A DNA stretch of 64,000 bases, taken from the NCBI RefSeq assembly GCF_902498915.1, contig NZ_CABVLQ010000001.1. One strand, 5' to 3'. Both the position numbers and the translations under genes were made by a program. Below are positions 18,393-27,661 of this stretch, piece by piece. Positions within the stretch are counted from its first letter, which is position 1, and the number at the start of each line of letters is the position of its first letter. Origin of the DNA: Escherichia ruysiae (GTDB lineage Bacteria; Pseudomonadota; Gammaproteobacteria; Enterobacterales; Enterobacteriaceae). A model generated the notes under the pieces. It had not been told where the DNA came from. It ran no database searches and was given only the letters and a program-made list of their open reading frames with translations.

Positions 18393-20294
18393 ATGAAACT
18401 ACAGAACTCTTTTCGCGACTATACGGCAGAGTCCGCACTGTTTGTGCGCCGGGCACTGGTCGCCTTTTTGGGAATTTTGCTGCTGACCGGCGTGCTTATC
18501 GCCAACCTGTATAATCTGCAAATTGTTCGTTTTACCGATTATCAGACCCGTTCTAATGAAAACCGCATCAAACTGGTGCCTATCGCCCCCAGTCGCGGCA
18601 TTATCTACGATCGTAACGGCATCCCTCTGGCACTCAACCGCACTATCTATCAGGTAGAGATGATGCCGGAGAAAGTCGATAACGTGCAGCAAACGCTGGA
18701 CGCTTTGCGCAGCGTGGTCGATCTGACCGATGATGATATCGCTGCATTCAGAAAAGAGCGCGCACGTTCACACCGTTTCACCTCGATTCCAGTGAAAACT
18801 AACCTGACTGAAGTACAGGTGGCGCGCTTTGCCGTCAATCAGTACCGTTTTCCGGGTGTCGAAGTTAAAGGCTATAAACGCCGTTACTATCCTTACGGTT
18901 CGGCGCTGACCCACGTCATCGGCTATGTGTCGAAAATCAACGATAAAGATGTCGAACGCCTGAATAATGACGGCAAACTAGCCAATTATGCGGCAACGCA
19001 TGATATCGGTAAGCTAGGCATTGAGCGTTACTATGAAGATGTGTTGCACGGTCAGACCGGTTATGAAGAGGTTGAAGTTAACAACCGTGGTCGCGTCATC
19101 CGCCAGTTAAAAGAAGTACCGCCACAAGCCGGGCACGATATTTACCTGACGATAGATCTCAAACTCCAGCAGTATATTGAAACACTACTGGCAGGCAGCC
19201 GCGCGGCTGTGGTAGTCACCGATCCGCGCACAGGTGGTGTGCTGGCGCTGGTTTCCACGCCAAGCTATGACCCAAACTTGTTTGTTGACGGTATATCCAG
19301 CAAAGATTATTCCGCATTGCTGAACGACCCGAACACACCGCTGGTGAACCGAGCCACGCAGGGGGTTTATCCACCGGCGTCTACGGTTAAACCTTATGTA
19401 GCAGTTTCAGCATTAAGTGCTGGGGTGATCACGCGCAATACTACGCTGTTTGACCCAGGCTGGTGGCAGCTGCCTGGTTCGGAAAAACGTTACCGTGACT
19501 GGAAAAAATGGGGTCACGGACGCCTGAATGTCACAAGATCGCTGGAAGAATCTGCGGATACCTTCTTCTATCAGGTGGCCTACGATATGGGGATCGATCG
19601 TCTTTCCGAATGGATGGGGAAATTCGGTTATGGCCATTACACCGGTATCGACCTGGCAGAAGAACGTTCCGGCAACATGCCTACCCGCGAATGGAAACAG
19701 AAACGCTTTAAAAAACCGTGGTATCAGGGTGACACCATTCCGGTCGGTATCGGTCAGGGTTACTGGACAGCGACCCCAATCCAGATGAGTAAGGCACTGA
19801 TGATCCTGATTAATGACGGTGTCGTGAAAGTTCCGCATTTGCTGATGAGCACCGCCGAAGACGGCAAACAGGTGCCATGGGTACAACCGCATGAACCGCC
19901 AGTTGGCGATATTCATTCCGGTTACTGGGAGCTGGCGAAAGACGGTATGTACGGGGTTGCTAACCGCCCTAACGGTACGGCGCATAAATACTTTGCCAGC
20001 GCACCGTACAAAATTGCGGCGAAATCTGGTACGGCTCAGGTATTCGGTCTGAAAGCGAACGAAACCTATAATGCGCACAAAATTGCTGAGCGTCTGCGTG
20101 ACCACAAATTAATGACCGCCTTTGCGCCGTATAACAATCCGCAAGTGGCTGTCGCCATGATTCTGGAGAACGGCGGCGCGGGTCCGGCGGTCGGTACGCT
20201 GATGCGCCAGATCCTCGACCACATTATGCTGGGCGATAACAACACCGATCTGCCTGCGGAAAACCCAGCGGTTACCGCAGCGGAGGACCATTAA
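18393..20294 (+). CDS. mrdA: MrdA, penicillin-binding protein 2
   Basis: Peptidoglycan DD-transpeptidase of the rod-complex, required for cell elongation and the target of mecillinam. 633 residues, the usual length. One N-terminal membrane anchor at about residues 22-44, a dimerisation/pedestal region, then the transpeptidase domain with catalytic S330 in STVK (330-333) and KSGT near residue 544. Followed two bases later by its partner mrdB. Confidence 0.98.
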   Translation: MKLQNSFRDYTAESALFVRRALVAFLGILLLTGVLIANLYNLQIVRFTDYQTRSNENRIKLVPIAPSRGIIYDRNGIPLALNRTIYQVEMMPEKVDNVQQTLDALRSVVDLTDDDIAAFRKERARSHRFTSIPVKTNLTEVQVARFAVNQYRFPGVEVKGYKRRYYPYGSALTHVIGYVSKINDKDVERLNNDGKLANYAATHDIGKLGIERYYEDVLHGQTGYEEVEVNNRGRVIRQLKEVPPQAGHDIYLTIDLKLQQYIETLLAGSRAAVVVTDPRTGGVLALVSTPSYDPNLFVDGISSKDYSALLNDPNTPLVNRATQGVYPPASTVKPYVAVSALSAGVITRNTTLFDPGWWQLPGSEKRYRDWKKWGHGRLNVTRSLEESADTFFYQVAYDMGIDRLSEWMGKFGYGHYTGIDLAEERSGNMPTREWKQKRFKKPWYQGDTIPVGIGQGYWTATPIQMSKALMILINDGVVKVPHLLMSTAEDGKQVPWVQPHEPPVGDIHSGYWELAKDGMYGVANRPNGTAHKYFASAPYKIAAKSGTAQVFGLKANETYNAHKIAERLRDHKLMTAFAPYNNPQVAVAMILENGGAGPAVGTLMRQILDHIMLGDNNTDLPAENPAVTAAEDH

Positions 20295-20296
20295 TC

Positions 20297-21409
20297 ATGA
20301 CGGATAATCCGAATAAAAAAACATTCTGGGATAAAGTCCATCTTGATCCCACGATGCTGCTGATTTTACTGGCATTGCTGGTCTACAGTGCTCTGGTAAT
20401 CTGGAGTGCCAGCGGCCAGGATATCGGCATGATGGAGCGTAAAATCGGTCAGATCGCAATGGGTCTGGTCATTATGGTGGTAATGGCGCAAATCCCTCCG
20501 CGCGTTTATGAGGGCTGGGCGCCCTATCTCTATATCATCTGTATTATTTTGCTGGTAGCAGTAGATGCCTTTGGCGCCATCTCCAAAGGTGCTCAACGCT
20601 GGCTGGATCTCGGTATCGTTCGTTTCCAGCCGTCGGAAATTGCCAAAATAGCTGTGCCGCTGATGGTGGCACGCTTTATCAACCGCGACGTTTGTCCTCC
20701 GTCGTTAAAAAATACCGCCATCGCCCTGGTGCTGATATTTATGCCCACGCTGCTGGTCGCAGCGCAGCCTGACCTGGGGACGTCAATTCTCGTTGCGCTT
20801 TCCGGTCTGTTCGTACTGTTCCTCTCTGGCCTTAGCTGGCGCCTGATCGGCGTTGCAGTGGTGCTGGTAGCAGCGTTCATTCCGATTCTGTGGTTCTTCC
20901 TGATGCATGATTACCAGCGCCAGCGCGTAATGATGCTCCTCGACCCAGAATCAGACCCTCTTGGCGCGGGCTATCACATTATTCAGTCTAAAATAGCTAT
21001 TGGCTCCGGCGGATTACGCGGCAAAGGCTGGCTGCATGGTACTCAGTCACAGCTTGAATTTCTCCCCGAACGCCATACCGACTTTATCTTCGCGGTACTG
21101 GCGGAAGAGCTGGGATTAGTGGGCATTTTGATTCTGCTCGCTCTCTACATTCTGCTGATCATGCGCGGGCTGTGGATAGCCGCCAGAGCGCAAACCACCT
21201 TTGGTCGCGTCATGGCTGGCGGTTTAATGCTGATATTATTCGTTTATGTCTTCGTAAATATTGGTATGGTAAGCGGTATTCTGCCGGTTGTAGGGGTTCC
21301 GCTCCCACTGGTCAGTTATGGAGGATCGGCGCTAATTGTGCTGATGGCTGGGTTTGGGATTGTAATGTCAATCCACACCCACAGGAAAATGTTGTCGAAA
21401 AGCGTGTAA
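20297..21409 (+). CDS. mrdB: MrdB (RodA), SEDS peptidoglycan polymerase
   Basis: Polytopic inner-membrane glycosyltransferase that polymerises lipid II and works with PBP2 during elongation. 370 residues with about ten membrane helices. The SEDS signature near the C-terminus (GIVMSIHTHRK region) and the loop FLPERHTDFIF near residue 255 are visible. Immediately downstream of mrdA, consistent with a RodA-PBP2 complex. Confidence 0.98.
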   Translation: MTDNPNKKTFWDKVHLDPTMLLILLALLVYSALVIWSASGQDIGMMERKIGQIAMGLVIMVVMAQIPPRVYEGWAPYLYIICIILLVAVDAFGAISKGAQRWLDLGIVRFQPSEIAKIAVPLMVARFINRDVCPPSLKNTAIALVLIFMPTLLVAAQPDLGTSILVALSGLFVLFLSGLSWRLIGVAVVLVAAFIPILWFFLMHDYQRQRVMMLLDPESDPLGAGYHIIQSKIAIGSGGLRGKGWLHGTQSQLEFLPERHTDFIFAVLAEELGLVGILILLALYILLIMRGLWIAARAQTTFGRVMAGGLMLILFVYVFVNIGMVSGILPVVGVPLPLVSYGGSALIVLMAGFGIVMSIHTHRKMLSKSV

Positions 21410-21419
21410 GAGGTGCGCA

Positions 21420-22508
21420 ATGCGTAAGCAGTGGCTCGTGATCTGCATCGCGGCAGGAATGCTCGCGGCATGTACAAGCGATGATGGTCAGCAACAGACG
21501 GTAAGTGTACCGCAGCCTGCGGTATGTAACGGCCCAATAGTTGAGATTGGCGGGGCAGAACCGCGTTTCGAACCACTGAACGCGACAGCGAATCAGGATT
21601 ACCAGCGCGATGGAAAAAGCTACAAAATCGTGCAGGATCCCTCACGCTTTAGTCAGGCTGGCCTGGCGGCTATTTATGATGCCGAACCGGGCAGCAATCT
21701 GACGGCCTCAGGTGAAGCGTTCGATCCGATGCAGCTAACAGCGGCACATCCGACTCTGCCGATCCCCAGCTACGCGCGAATCACGAACCTGGCTAATGGT
21801 CGGATGATTGTGGTGCGCATTAACGATCGTGGTCCCTACGGCAACGATCGCGTAATTTCACTTTCCCGCGCGGCAGCCGACCGTCTTAACACCTCGAACA
21901 ACACCAAAGTTCGTATCGATCCGATTATCGTCGCCCAGGATGGTTCTCTTTCTGGTCCAGGCATGGCTTGTACCACTGTCGCCAAACAGACTTATGCCCT
22001 GCCAGCGCCCCCCGACTTAAGCGGCGGAGCGGGAACAAATTCAGTATCTGGCCCGCAGGGTGATATTCTTCCGGTCAGCAATTCGACGCTGAAAAGTGAA
22101 GATCCGACCGGCGCGCCTGTCACCAGCAGCGGTTTCCTCGGCGCACCAACCACCTTAGCGCCTGGTGTACTGGAAGGCAGTGAACCGACGCCGACACCAC
22201 AGCCAGTGGTCACAGCACCGGCTTCAACGCCTGCAACAACACCTGCAATGGTGACACCGCAAGCTGCTTCGCAAAATGCCAGCGGTAACTTTATGGTGCA
22301 AGTCGGTGCTGTTAGCGATCAGGCTCGCGCTCAACAGTATCAACAGCAGTTAGGACAGAAGTTCGGCGTCCCCGGTCGAGTGACCCAAAACGGCGCAGTC
22401 TGGCGGATCCAGCTTGGCCCATTTGCCAGCAAAGCCGAAGCCAGTACCTTGCAGCAACGTTTACAAACCGAAGCCCAATTACAGTCATTTATTACCACCG
22501 CGCAATAG
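21420..22508 (+). CDS. rlpA: RlpA, septal-ring lipoprotein
   Basis: Outer-membrane lipoprotein located at the division septum. 362 residues: lipobox LAAC with lipidated C18, a double-psi beta-barrel domain at about 78-170, a Pro/Thr/Ala-rich linker (about 195-280) and a C-terminal SPOR domain (about 285-361) that binds denuded glycan. In Pseudomonas RlpA is a lytic transglycosylase; the E. coli protein has not clearly shown that activity. Confidence 0.96.
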   Translation: MRKQWLVICIAAGMLAACTSDDGQQQTVSVPQPAVCNGPIVEIGGAEPRFEPLNATANQDYQRDGKSYKIVQDPSRFSQAGLAAIYDAEPGSNLTASGEAFDPMQLTAAHPTLPIPSYARITNLANGRMIVVRINDRGPYGNDRVISLSRAAADRLNTSNNTKVRIDPIIVAQDGSLSGPGMACTTVAKQTYALPAPPDLSGGAGTNSVSGPQGDILPVSNSTLKSEDPTGAPVTSSGFLGAPTTLAPGVLEGSEPTPTPQPVVTAPASTPATTPAMVTPQAASQNASGNFMVQVGAVSDQARAQQYQQQLGQKFGVPGRVTQNGAVWRIQLGPFASKAEASTLQQRLQTEAQLQSFITTAQ

Positions 22509-22594
22509 CGTAAAGCAGGCAACTGAAGTGTCAATTTCTGTAAATGACGTTAACAAAGTCACGCGGAAAGTCAGATGCCTGTCGGTAGTGCATT

Positions 22595-22603
22595 TGCTAT
22601 AGT
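22595..22603 (+). promoter_or_regulatory. Candidate extended -10 promoter for dacA
   Basis: TGCTATAGT: an extended -10 (TGn) with TATAGT at 22598-22603, 45 bp before the dacA start. No good -35 is seen. Confidence 0.45.
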
Positions 22604-22647
22604 AGGGCACTTTTTTTAATTCCATCACGGATGTCGTAGTTCAGACC

Positions 22648-23859
22648 ATGAATACCATTTCTTCCGCTCGTATCATGAAGCGCCTGGCGCTCACCACGGC
22701 TCTTTGCACAGCCTTTATCTCTGCTGCACATGCCGATGACCTGAATATCAAAACTATGATCCCGGGTGTACCGCAGATCGACGCGGAGTCCTACATCCTG
22801 ATCGACTATAACTCCGGCAAAGTGCTCGCCGAACAGAACGCAGATGTCCGCCGCGATCCTGCCAGCCTGACCAAAATGATGACCAGCTACGTTATCGGCC
22901 AGGCAATGAAAGCCGGTAAATTTAAAGAAACTGATTTAGTGACCATCGGCAACGACGCCTGGGCTACCGGTAACCCGGTGTTTAAAGGTTCTTCGCTGAT
23001 GTTCCTCAAACCGGGTATGCAGGTTCCAGTTTCGCAGCTTATCCGTGGTATTAACCTGCAATCCGGTAACGATGCTTGTGTTGCTATGGCAGACTTTGCC
23101 GCCGGTAGTCAGGATGCTTTTGTTGGCCTGATGAACAGCTACGTTAACGCGCTGGGTCTGAAAAATACCCATTTCCAGACCGTACACGGTCTCGACGCTG
23201 ACGGTCAGTACAGCTCTGCACGAGATATGGCGCTGATCGGTCAGGCGCTGATTCGTGACGTACCAAATGAATACTCTATCTATAAAGAGAAAGAGTTCAC
23301 CTTTAACGGTATTCGTCAGCTCAACCGTAACGGCCTGCTGTGGGATAACAGCCTGAATGTTGACGGTATCAAAACCGGTCATACTGACAAGGCAGGTTAC
23401 AACCTTGTTGCTTCTGCGACAGAAGGTCAGATGCGTCTGATCTCCGCAGTCATGGGCGGACGCACTTTCAAAGGCCGTGAAGCCGAAAGTAAAAAACTGC
23501 TGACCTGGGGCTTCCGTTTCTTCGAAACCGTTAACCCGCTGAAAGTAGGCAAAGAGTTCGCCTCTGAACCGGTTTGGTTTGGTGATTCTGATCGCGCTTC
23601 GTTAGGTGTTGATAAAGACGTTTACCTGACCATCCCACGTGGCCGCATGAAAGACCTGAAAGCCAGCTACGTGCTGAACAGCAGTGAGCTTCATGCGCCG
23701 CTGCAAAAGAATCAGGTCGTTGGTACTATTAACTTCCAGCTTGACGGTAAAACCATTGAGCAACGTCCGCTGGTGGTGTTGCAGGAAATCCCGGAAGGCA
23801 ACTTCTTCGGCAAAATCATTGATTACATTAAATTAATGTTCCATCACTGGTTTGGTTAA
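22648..23859 (+). CDS. dacA: DacA, penicillin-binding protein 5
   Basis: D-alanyl-D-alanine carboxypeptidase that trims peptidoglycan pentapeptides. 403 residues with a signal peptide ending AHA at about residue 29. The catalytic tetrad SLTK begins at S73, SGN lies near residue 139 and KTG near 242. A C-terminal beta domain ends in an amphipathic membrane anchor (IIDYIKLMFHHWFG). A strong terminator follows. Confidence 0.98.
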   Translation: MNTISSARIMKRLALTTALCTAFISAAHADDLNIKTMIPGVPQIDAESYILIDYNSGKVLAEQNADVRRDPASLTKMMTSYVIGQAMKAGKFKETDLVTIGNDAWATGNPVFKGSSLMFLKPGMQVPVSQLIRGINLQSGNDACVAMADFAAGSQDAFVGLMNSYVNALGLKNTHFQTVHGLDADGQYSSARDMALIGQALIRDVPNEYSIYKEKEFTFNGIRQLNRNGLLWDNSLNVDGIKTGHTDKAGYNLVASATEGQMRLISAVMGGRTFKGREAESKKLLTWGFRFFETVNPLKVGKEFASEPVWFGDSDRASLGVDKDVYLTIPRGRMKDLKASYVLNSSELHAPLQKNQVVGTINFQLDGKTIEQRPLVVLQEIPEGNFFGKIIDYIKLMFHHWFG

Positions 23860-23913
23860 AAATTGAACACTTGAAAGTGTGATTTCCGCCCCCATATACT
23901 AAGCATCAGTAAA

Positions 23914-23945
23914 AACTCCCGCCTTCTGGCGGGAGTTGCTATTTA
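23914..23945 (+). terminator. Terminator after dacA
   Basis: ACTCCCGCC pairs with GGCGGGAGT around a TTCT loop, followed by TGCTATTTAATT. Preceded by an A-run, so it may act in both directions. Confidence 0.8.
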
Positions 23946-23967
23946 ATTACGTTACGCCGGAGCTGAC

Positions 23968-24231
23968 ATGAAAACCAAACTTAACGAACTGCTTGAATTC
24001 CCTACTCCTTTTACTTACAAAGTTATGGGGCAGGCGTTACCTGAGCTGGTTGATCAGGTGGTTGAAGTGGTACAGCGCCATGCGCCAGGTGACTACACCC
24101 CAACGGTAAAACCAAGCAGCAAAGGCAACTACCACTCGGTATCTATCACTATCAACGCCACTCATATCGAGCAGGTTGAAACACTGTATGAAGAACTGGG
24201 CAAAATCGATATTGTCCGCATGGTTCTGTAA
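23968..24231 (+). CDS. ybeD: YbeD, DUF493 family protein
   Basis: 87-residue cytosolic protein of the UPF0250/DUF493 family with an ACT-like alpha/beta fold. Function is not established; its constant position next to lipB hints at a link with lipoate metabolism, which is inference. RBS GGAGC lies upstream. Full length with no unusual features. Confidence 0.94.
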
Positions 24232-24241
24232 CTCGCTTTAC

Positions 24242-24266
24242 CATTACCCGGCCTCCTGGTCGGGTA
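24242..24266 (+). terminator. Hairpin between ybeD and lipB
   Basis: TTACCCGGCC and GGTCGGGTAA can pair around TCCT. It is followed by pyrimidine-rich CTCCCCTCCCTCC rather than a pure T-run. Confidence 0.5.
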
Positions 24267-24332
24267 ACTCCCCTCCCTCCTCTGTGATATACTTTTTCTC
24301 CACTTTTACTCATTCTCCACGGAGATGCCGTT

Positions 24333-24974
24333 TTGTATCAGGATAAAATTCTTGTCCGCCAGCTCGGTCTTCAGCCTTACGAGCCAATCTCCCAGGCTAT
24401 GCATGAATTCACCGATACCCGCGATGAAAGTACCCTTGATGAGATCTGGCTGGTCGAGCACTATCCGGTATTCACGCAGGGACAAGCAGGAAAAGCGGAG
24501 CATATTTTAATGCCGGGTGATATTCCGGTGATCCAGAGCGACCGTGGCGGTCAGGTGACTTATCACGGCCCAGGTCAGCAGGTAATGTACGTTTTGTTTA
24601 ATCTTAAACGCCGCAAACTGGGTGTGCGTGAGTTGGTGACCTTACTCGAACAAACGGTTGTAAATACCCTGGCTGAACTGGATATTGATGCACATCCTCG
24701 TGCAGATGCTCCGGGTGTCTATGTCGGGGAAAAGAAAATTTGCTCGCTCGGCTTACGTATTCGTCGCGGTTGTTCATTCCACGGCCTGGCATTAAACGTC
24801 AATATGGATCTTTCGCCATTTTTACGCATTAACCCTTGTGGGTATGCGGGAATGGAAATGGCTAAAATATCGCAATGGAGACCTGATGCAACAACCGACA
24901 ATGTTGCGCCACGCTTGCTGAGAAATATTTTAGCCCTGCTAAATAATCCTGCCGTAGAATATATATCTGCTTAA
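24333..24974 (+). CDS. lipB: LipB, octanoyl-ACP:protein N-octanoyltransferase
   Basis: Transfers octanoate from acyl carrier protein to the lipoyl domains of pyruvate and 2-oxoglutarate dehydrogenases and the glycine cleavage H protein. 213 residues from a TTG start, with GGAG at 24321-24324. The catalytic dyad is K135 (in GEKKICS) and C169 (in NPCGYAG), and the substrate motif RGGQVTYHGPGQ spans 71-82. A few C-terminal substitutions relative to K-12 as remembered. Supplies LipA's substrate. Confidence 0.97.
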   Translation: MYQDKILVRQLGLQPYEPISQAMHEFTDTRDESTLDEIWLVEHYPVFTQGQAGKAEHILMPGDIPVIQSDRGGQVTYHGPGQQVMYVLFNLKRRKLGVRELVTLLEQTVVNTLAELDIDAHPRADAPGVYVGEKKICSLGLRIRRGCSFHGLALNVNMDLSPFLRINPCGYAGMEMAKISQWRPDATTDNVAPRLLRNILALLNNPAVEYISA

Positions 24975-25384
24975 CGACGCTCATAAATGACCCAACTTGT
25001 ACTGGGTCATTACTCATGCCCACATTTATGTCCTCTTTAACCGTTGCAGGCCTCTGGAGAAATAGCTCTTTTCAGCATTAAATGAGGGGCAAATGGATTT
25101 TGCTGTCTATTACAACACATTCATCCAGCGTGCTCAGACTTCATGAGTGATTGATGTTACCGACAACGTCATTTGAAAAAATTATTGTTACAGCCAGATC
25201 ACAGAGATAAACGACAAAATGGCACAAACCAACAACAATTTTACATTTTCGCGACCGCTTTGGCTGCTTTCTGGACCGTTTCAATGATATACTGCCAGTC
25301 GTTAATTCAAAAATAGTTGATAATTACAACAATCTATTGAGTTGAACGCTTTCCTTCGTAATTCGCAACTGGAACACGCACGCT
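24975..25384. other. lipB-lipA intergenic region lacking ybeF
   Basis: 410 bp with no credible gene. In K-12 a LysR-type regulator gene, ybeF (about 317 codons), sits here between lipB and lipA; I see no recognisable LysR helix-turn-helix or C-terminal remnant. The region holds a hairpin just after lipB (AATGACCCA/TGGGTCATT, 24987-25012) and a likely lipA promoter near its right end. Confidence 0.75.
25285..25293 (+). promoter_or_regulatory. Candidate lipA promoter (extended -10)
   Basis: TGATATACT: TATACT at 25288-25293 with an upstream TGn, about 92 bp before the lipA start. No consensus -35. Confidence 0.45.
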
Positions 25385-26350
25385 ATGAGTAAACCCATTG
25401 TGATGGAACGCGGTGTAAAATACCGCGATGCCGATAAGATGGCCCTTATCCCGGTTAAAAACGTGGCAACAGAGCGCGAAGCCCTGCTGCGCAAGCCGGA
25501 ATGGATGAAAATCAAGCTTCCTGCAGACTCTACACGTATCCAGGGCATCAAAGCCGCAATGCGCAAAAATGGCCTGCATTCTGTCTGCGAGGAAGCCTCC
25601 TGCCCTAACCTGGCAGAATGCTTCAACCACGGTACAGCAACGTTTATGATCCTCGGCGCTATTTGTACCCGCCGTTGTCCGTTCTGTGACGTTGCCCACG
25701 GTCGCCCGGTAGCTCCGGATGCCAATGAGCCGGTGAAACTGGCGCAGACCATTGCCGATATGGCACTGCGTTATGTGGTTATCACCTCCGTTGACCGTGA
25801 CGACCTGCGCGATGGCGGTGCCCAGCACTTTGCGGATTGCATTACTGCCATTCGGGAAAAAAGCCCGGAAATCAAAATTGAAACTCTGGTGCCGGATTTC
25901 CGTGGTCGTATGGATCGCGCGCTGGATATTCTGACCGCCACGCCGCCAGACGTGTTCAACCACAACCTGGAAAACGTGCCGCGTATTTACCGTCAGGTAC
26001 GCCCAGGCGCGGATTACAACTGGTCGCTGAAACTTTTAGAACGCTTTAAAGAAGCGCATCCGGAAATCCCGACCAAATCGGGTTTAATGGTGGGTCTGGG
26101 CGAAACCAATGAAGAAATTATTGAAGTGATGCGAGATCTGCGTCGTCATGGTGTGACCATGTTAACGCTGGGGCAATATTTGCAGCCAAGCCGCCATCAC
26201 CTGCCAGTTCAACGTTACGTTAGCCCGGATGAGTTCGACGAAATGAAAGCCGAGGCACTGGCGATGGGCTTTACCCATGCTGCATGTGGTCCGTTTGTCC
26301 GTTCTTCCTACCACGCTGATTTGCAGGCGAAAGGGATGGAAGTTAAGTAA
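25385..26350 (+). CDS. lipA: LipA, lipoyl synthase
   Basis: Radical-SAM enzyme that inserts two sulfur atoms into protein-bound octanoyl groups to form lipoyl cofactor. 321 residues. Auxiliary 4Fe-4S cluster ligands C68, C73 and C79 (the second cluster is sacrificed as the sulfur donor) and radical-SAM ligands C94, C98 and C101 are all present. Works after LipB; here it directly follows lipB because ybeF is missing, but has its own candidate promoter. Confidence 0.98.
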   Translation: MSKPIVMERGVKYRDADKMALIPVKNVATEREALLRKPEWMKIKLPADSTRIQGIKAAMRKNGLHSVCEEASCPNLAECFNHGTATFMILGAICTRRCPFCDVAHGRPVAPDANEPVKLAQTIADMALRYVVITSVDRDDLRDGGAQHFADCITAIREKSPEIKIETLVPDFRGRMDRALDILTATPPDVFNHNLENVPRIYRQVRPGADYNWSLKLLERFKEAHPEIPTKSGLMVGLGETNEEIIEVMRDLRRHGVTMLTLGQYLQPSRHHLPVQRYVSPDEFDEMKAEALAMGFTHAACGPFVRSSYHADLQAKGMEVK

Positions 26351-26380
26351 TCCAGTAATAATTACTTACATCTGTCTGAT

Positions 26381-26411
26381 AAAAACCCGCTATCTGAAGC
26401 GGGTTTTTTTA
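26381..26411. terminator. Bidirectional terminator between lipA and tatE
   Basis: AAACCCGC pairs with GCGGGTTT around TATCTGAA, with A-run upstream and T-run downstream, serving the convergent lipA and tatE. Confidence 0.88.
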
Positions 26412-26448
26412 TCGAACAAGATATAGAGGGAGCGTCCTGCTCGCCACG

Positions 26449-26652
26449 TCACTCTTTATGAGAGAGCTTTTCAGCCTGAAGATCAACGTCTGCGCCTTTC
26501 TTCGCCGCAGCATCGTCATCATTCATCGCTTTCTTGAATCCTTTGATAGCCGCTCCAAGGTCTCCGCCCAGCGTACGTAACTTCTTAGTCCCAAACAGCA
26601 GAACGACCAGTGCCGCAACGACCAGCAGTTTGGTAATACTAATCTCACCCAT
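26449..26652 (-). CDS. tatE: TatE, TatA-like twin-arginine translocase subunit
   Basis: 67-residue paralogue of TatA that supports folded-protein export through the Tat pathway. It begins MGEISITKLLVVAALVVLLFG: a single N-terminal membrane helix, the FGTKKLRTLGGDLG hinge and amphipathic helix, then a charged tail. Monocistronic, separate from tatABC. Convergent with lipA. Confidence 0.96.
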   Translation of the reverse strand: MGEISITKLLVVAALVVLLFGTKKLRTLGGDLGAAIKGFKKAMNDDDAAAKKGADVDLQAEKLSHKE

Positions 26653-26780
26653 AGATACCTTCTTGACATAAAACCGGCAACAGAACGCGCCTTAAAAACC
26701 AGAGAATATTAACGGTCATTCGACGCGCGCACACAATAGCAATCTGTAACAAGGTGAATCAAGCGCCGAATAAAAAAACA

Positions 26781-27569
26781 TCATAATAATTGCGGTGGCG
26801 CAAACCGTCGGTTGTTTAAGACGGGGAGTTGTGCACGTACCTGACGCACGCGTTCAGGTGTCACTTCCGCCATGATTAAGGCCGGCATTTCTGCCGCCGC
26901 CGCAATGGTGACGCCAAAGGGATCGATAATCCGGCTTTGCCCGATATTTTTGTTCCCGCACTCCCCTGCCGCCACCATATAACAGGTGGTATCCAGAGCA
27001 CGAGCAGCAAGCAACGTTGACCAGTGGTGCTCTTTGAGCGGTCCGCGAACCCAGGCTGCCGGAAGGACCAGGATTTCTGCTCCCTGTATAGCCTGTGCCA
27101 GCGCCAGCTCCGGAAAGCGTAAGTCATAGCAGGTCATAAGACCGACCTTCATGCCTTCGACCTCCAGTAACTGGGCTATTTCATTACCTGCATCAACATG
27201 ACGCGACTCCTGAATGGAAAACGCATCATAAAGATGCAATTTGGCATAACGAGCGACAATTTTTCCTGCCTGAAGAGCCACCAGCATATTCCATGCTCGC
27301 CCCGGCGTAGAGGGAACATGAATCGTCAGAATCGTCGTCATCATGTTACGTTTACTTTCCCGCAATAAACGCCCGATAAATTGGCCTTCCAGCAGCTGCG
27401 CTGATTTAACAGATAGATCCGGATCATGATCGTCCCGCGCCAGCAAGGCTTCCGGCAGGACAAACAACGAGACGTCGTTTTCCGCCGCCTGCGCCATCAA
27501 CGAGGCGCAAATTTCAGCGTTCTTTTCCCACACGGATGTAACAGCAAATTGTCCTGCGGCAACCAGCAT
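26781..27569 (-). CDS. ybeM: Nit1/YbeM, deaminated glutathione amidase (intact)
   Basis: Nitrilase-superfamily amidase that repairs deaminated glutathione, a side product of transaminases. 262 residues from the ATG at 27569, directly downstream of AGGAGGTGG; an upstream in-frame ATG at 27632 has no such signal. The catalytic triad E40, K110 and C147 (in MTCYDLRFPE) is complete. In K-12 this locus is reported as a truncated pseudogene, so the intact copy here is noteworthy. Divergent from crcB. Confidence 0.93.
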   Translation of the reverse strand: MLVAAGQFAVTSVWEKNAEICASLMAQAAENDVSLFVLPEALLARDDHDPDLSVKSAQLLEGQFIGRLLRESKRNMMTTILTIHVPSTPGRAWNMLVALQAGKIVARYAKLHLYDAFSIQESRHVDAGNEIAQLLEVEGMKVGLMTCYDLRFPELALAQAIQGAEILVLPAAWVRGPLKEHHWSTLLAARALDTTCYMVAAGECGNKNIGQSRIIDPFGVTIAAAAEMPALIMAEVTPERVRQVRAQLPVLNNRRFAPPQLL

Positions 27570-27661
27570 TACCACCTCCTGCCAAAGTCGTAAAATTCGC
27601 CAACGATGATTATTCGGCGTTACACTTATCACTCATACAAATCAAATAGCAGGATTTTGCA

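Noticed and set aside
25243..25315. Short minus-strand open stretch reading NDWQYIIETVQKAAKAVAKM before a stop upstream of lipA
   Set aside because: It looks protein-like, but there is no start codon before an in-frame stop and it overlaps the lipA promoter; only about 21 codons, so probably chance.
27570..27661. Fluoride riboswitch upstream of crcB
   Set aside because: The gap is short and I could not find the conserved pseudoknot and GGCGAUGG-like core.
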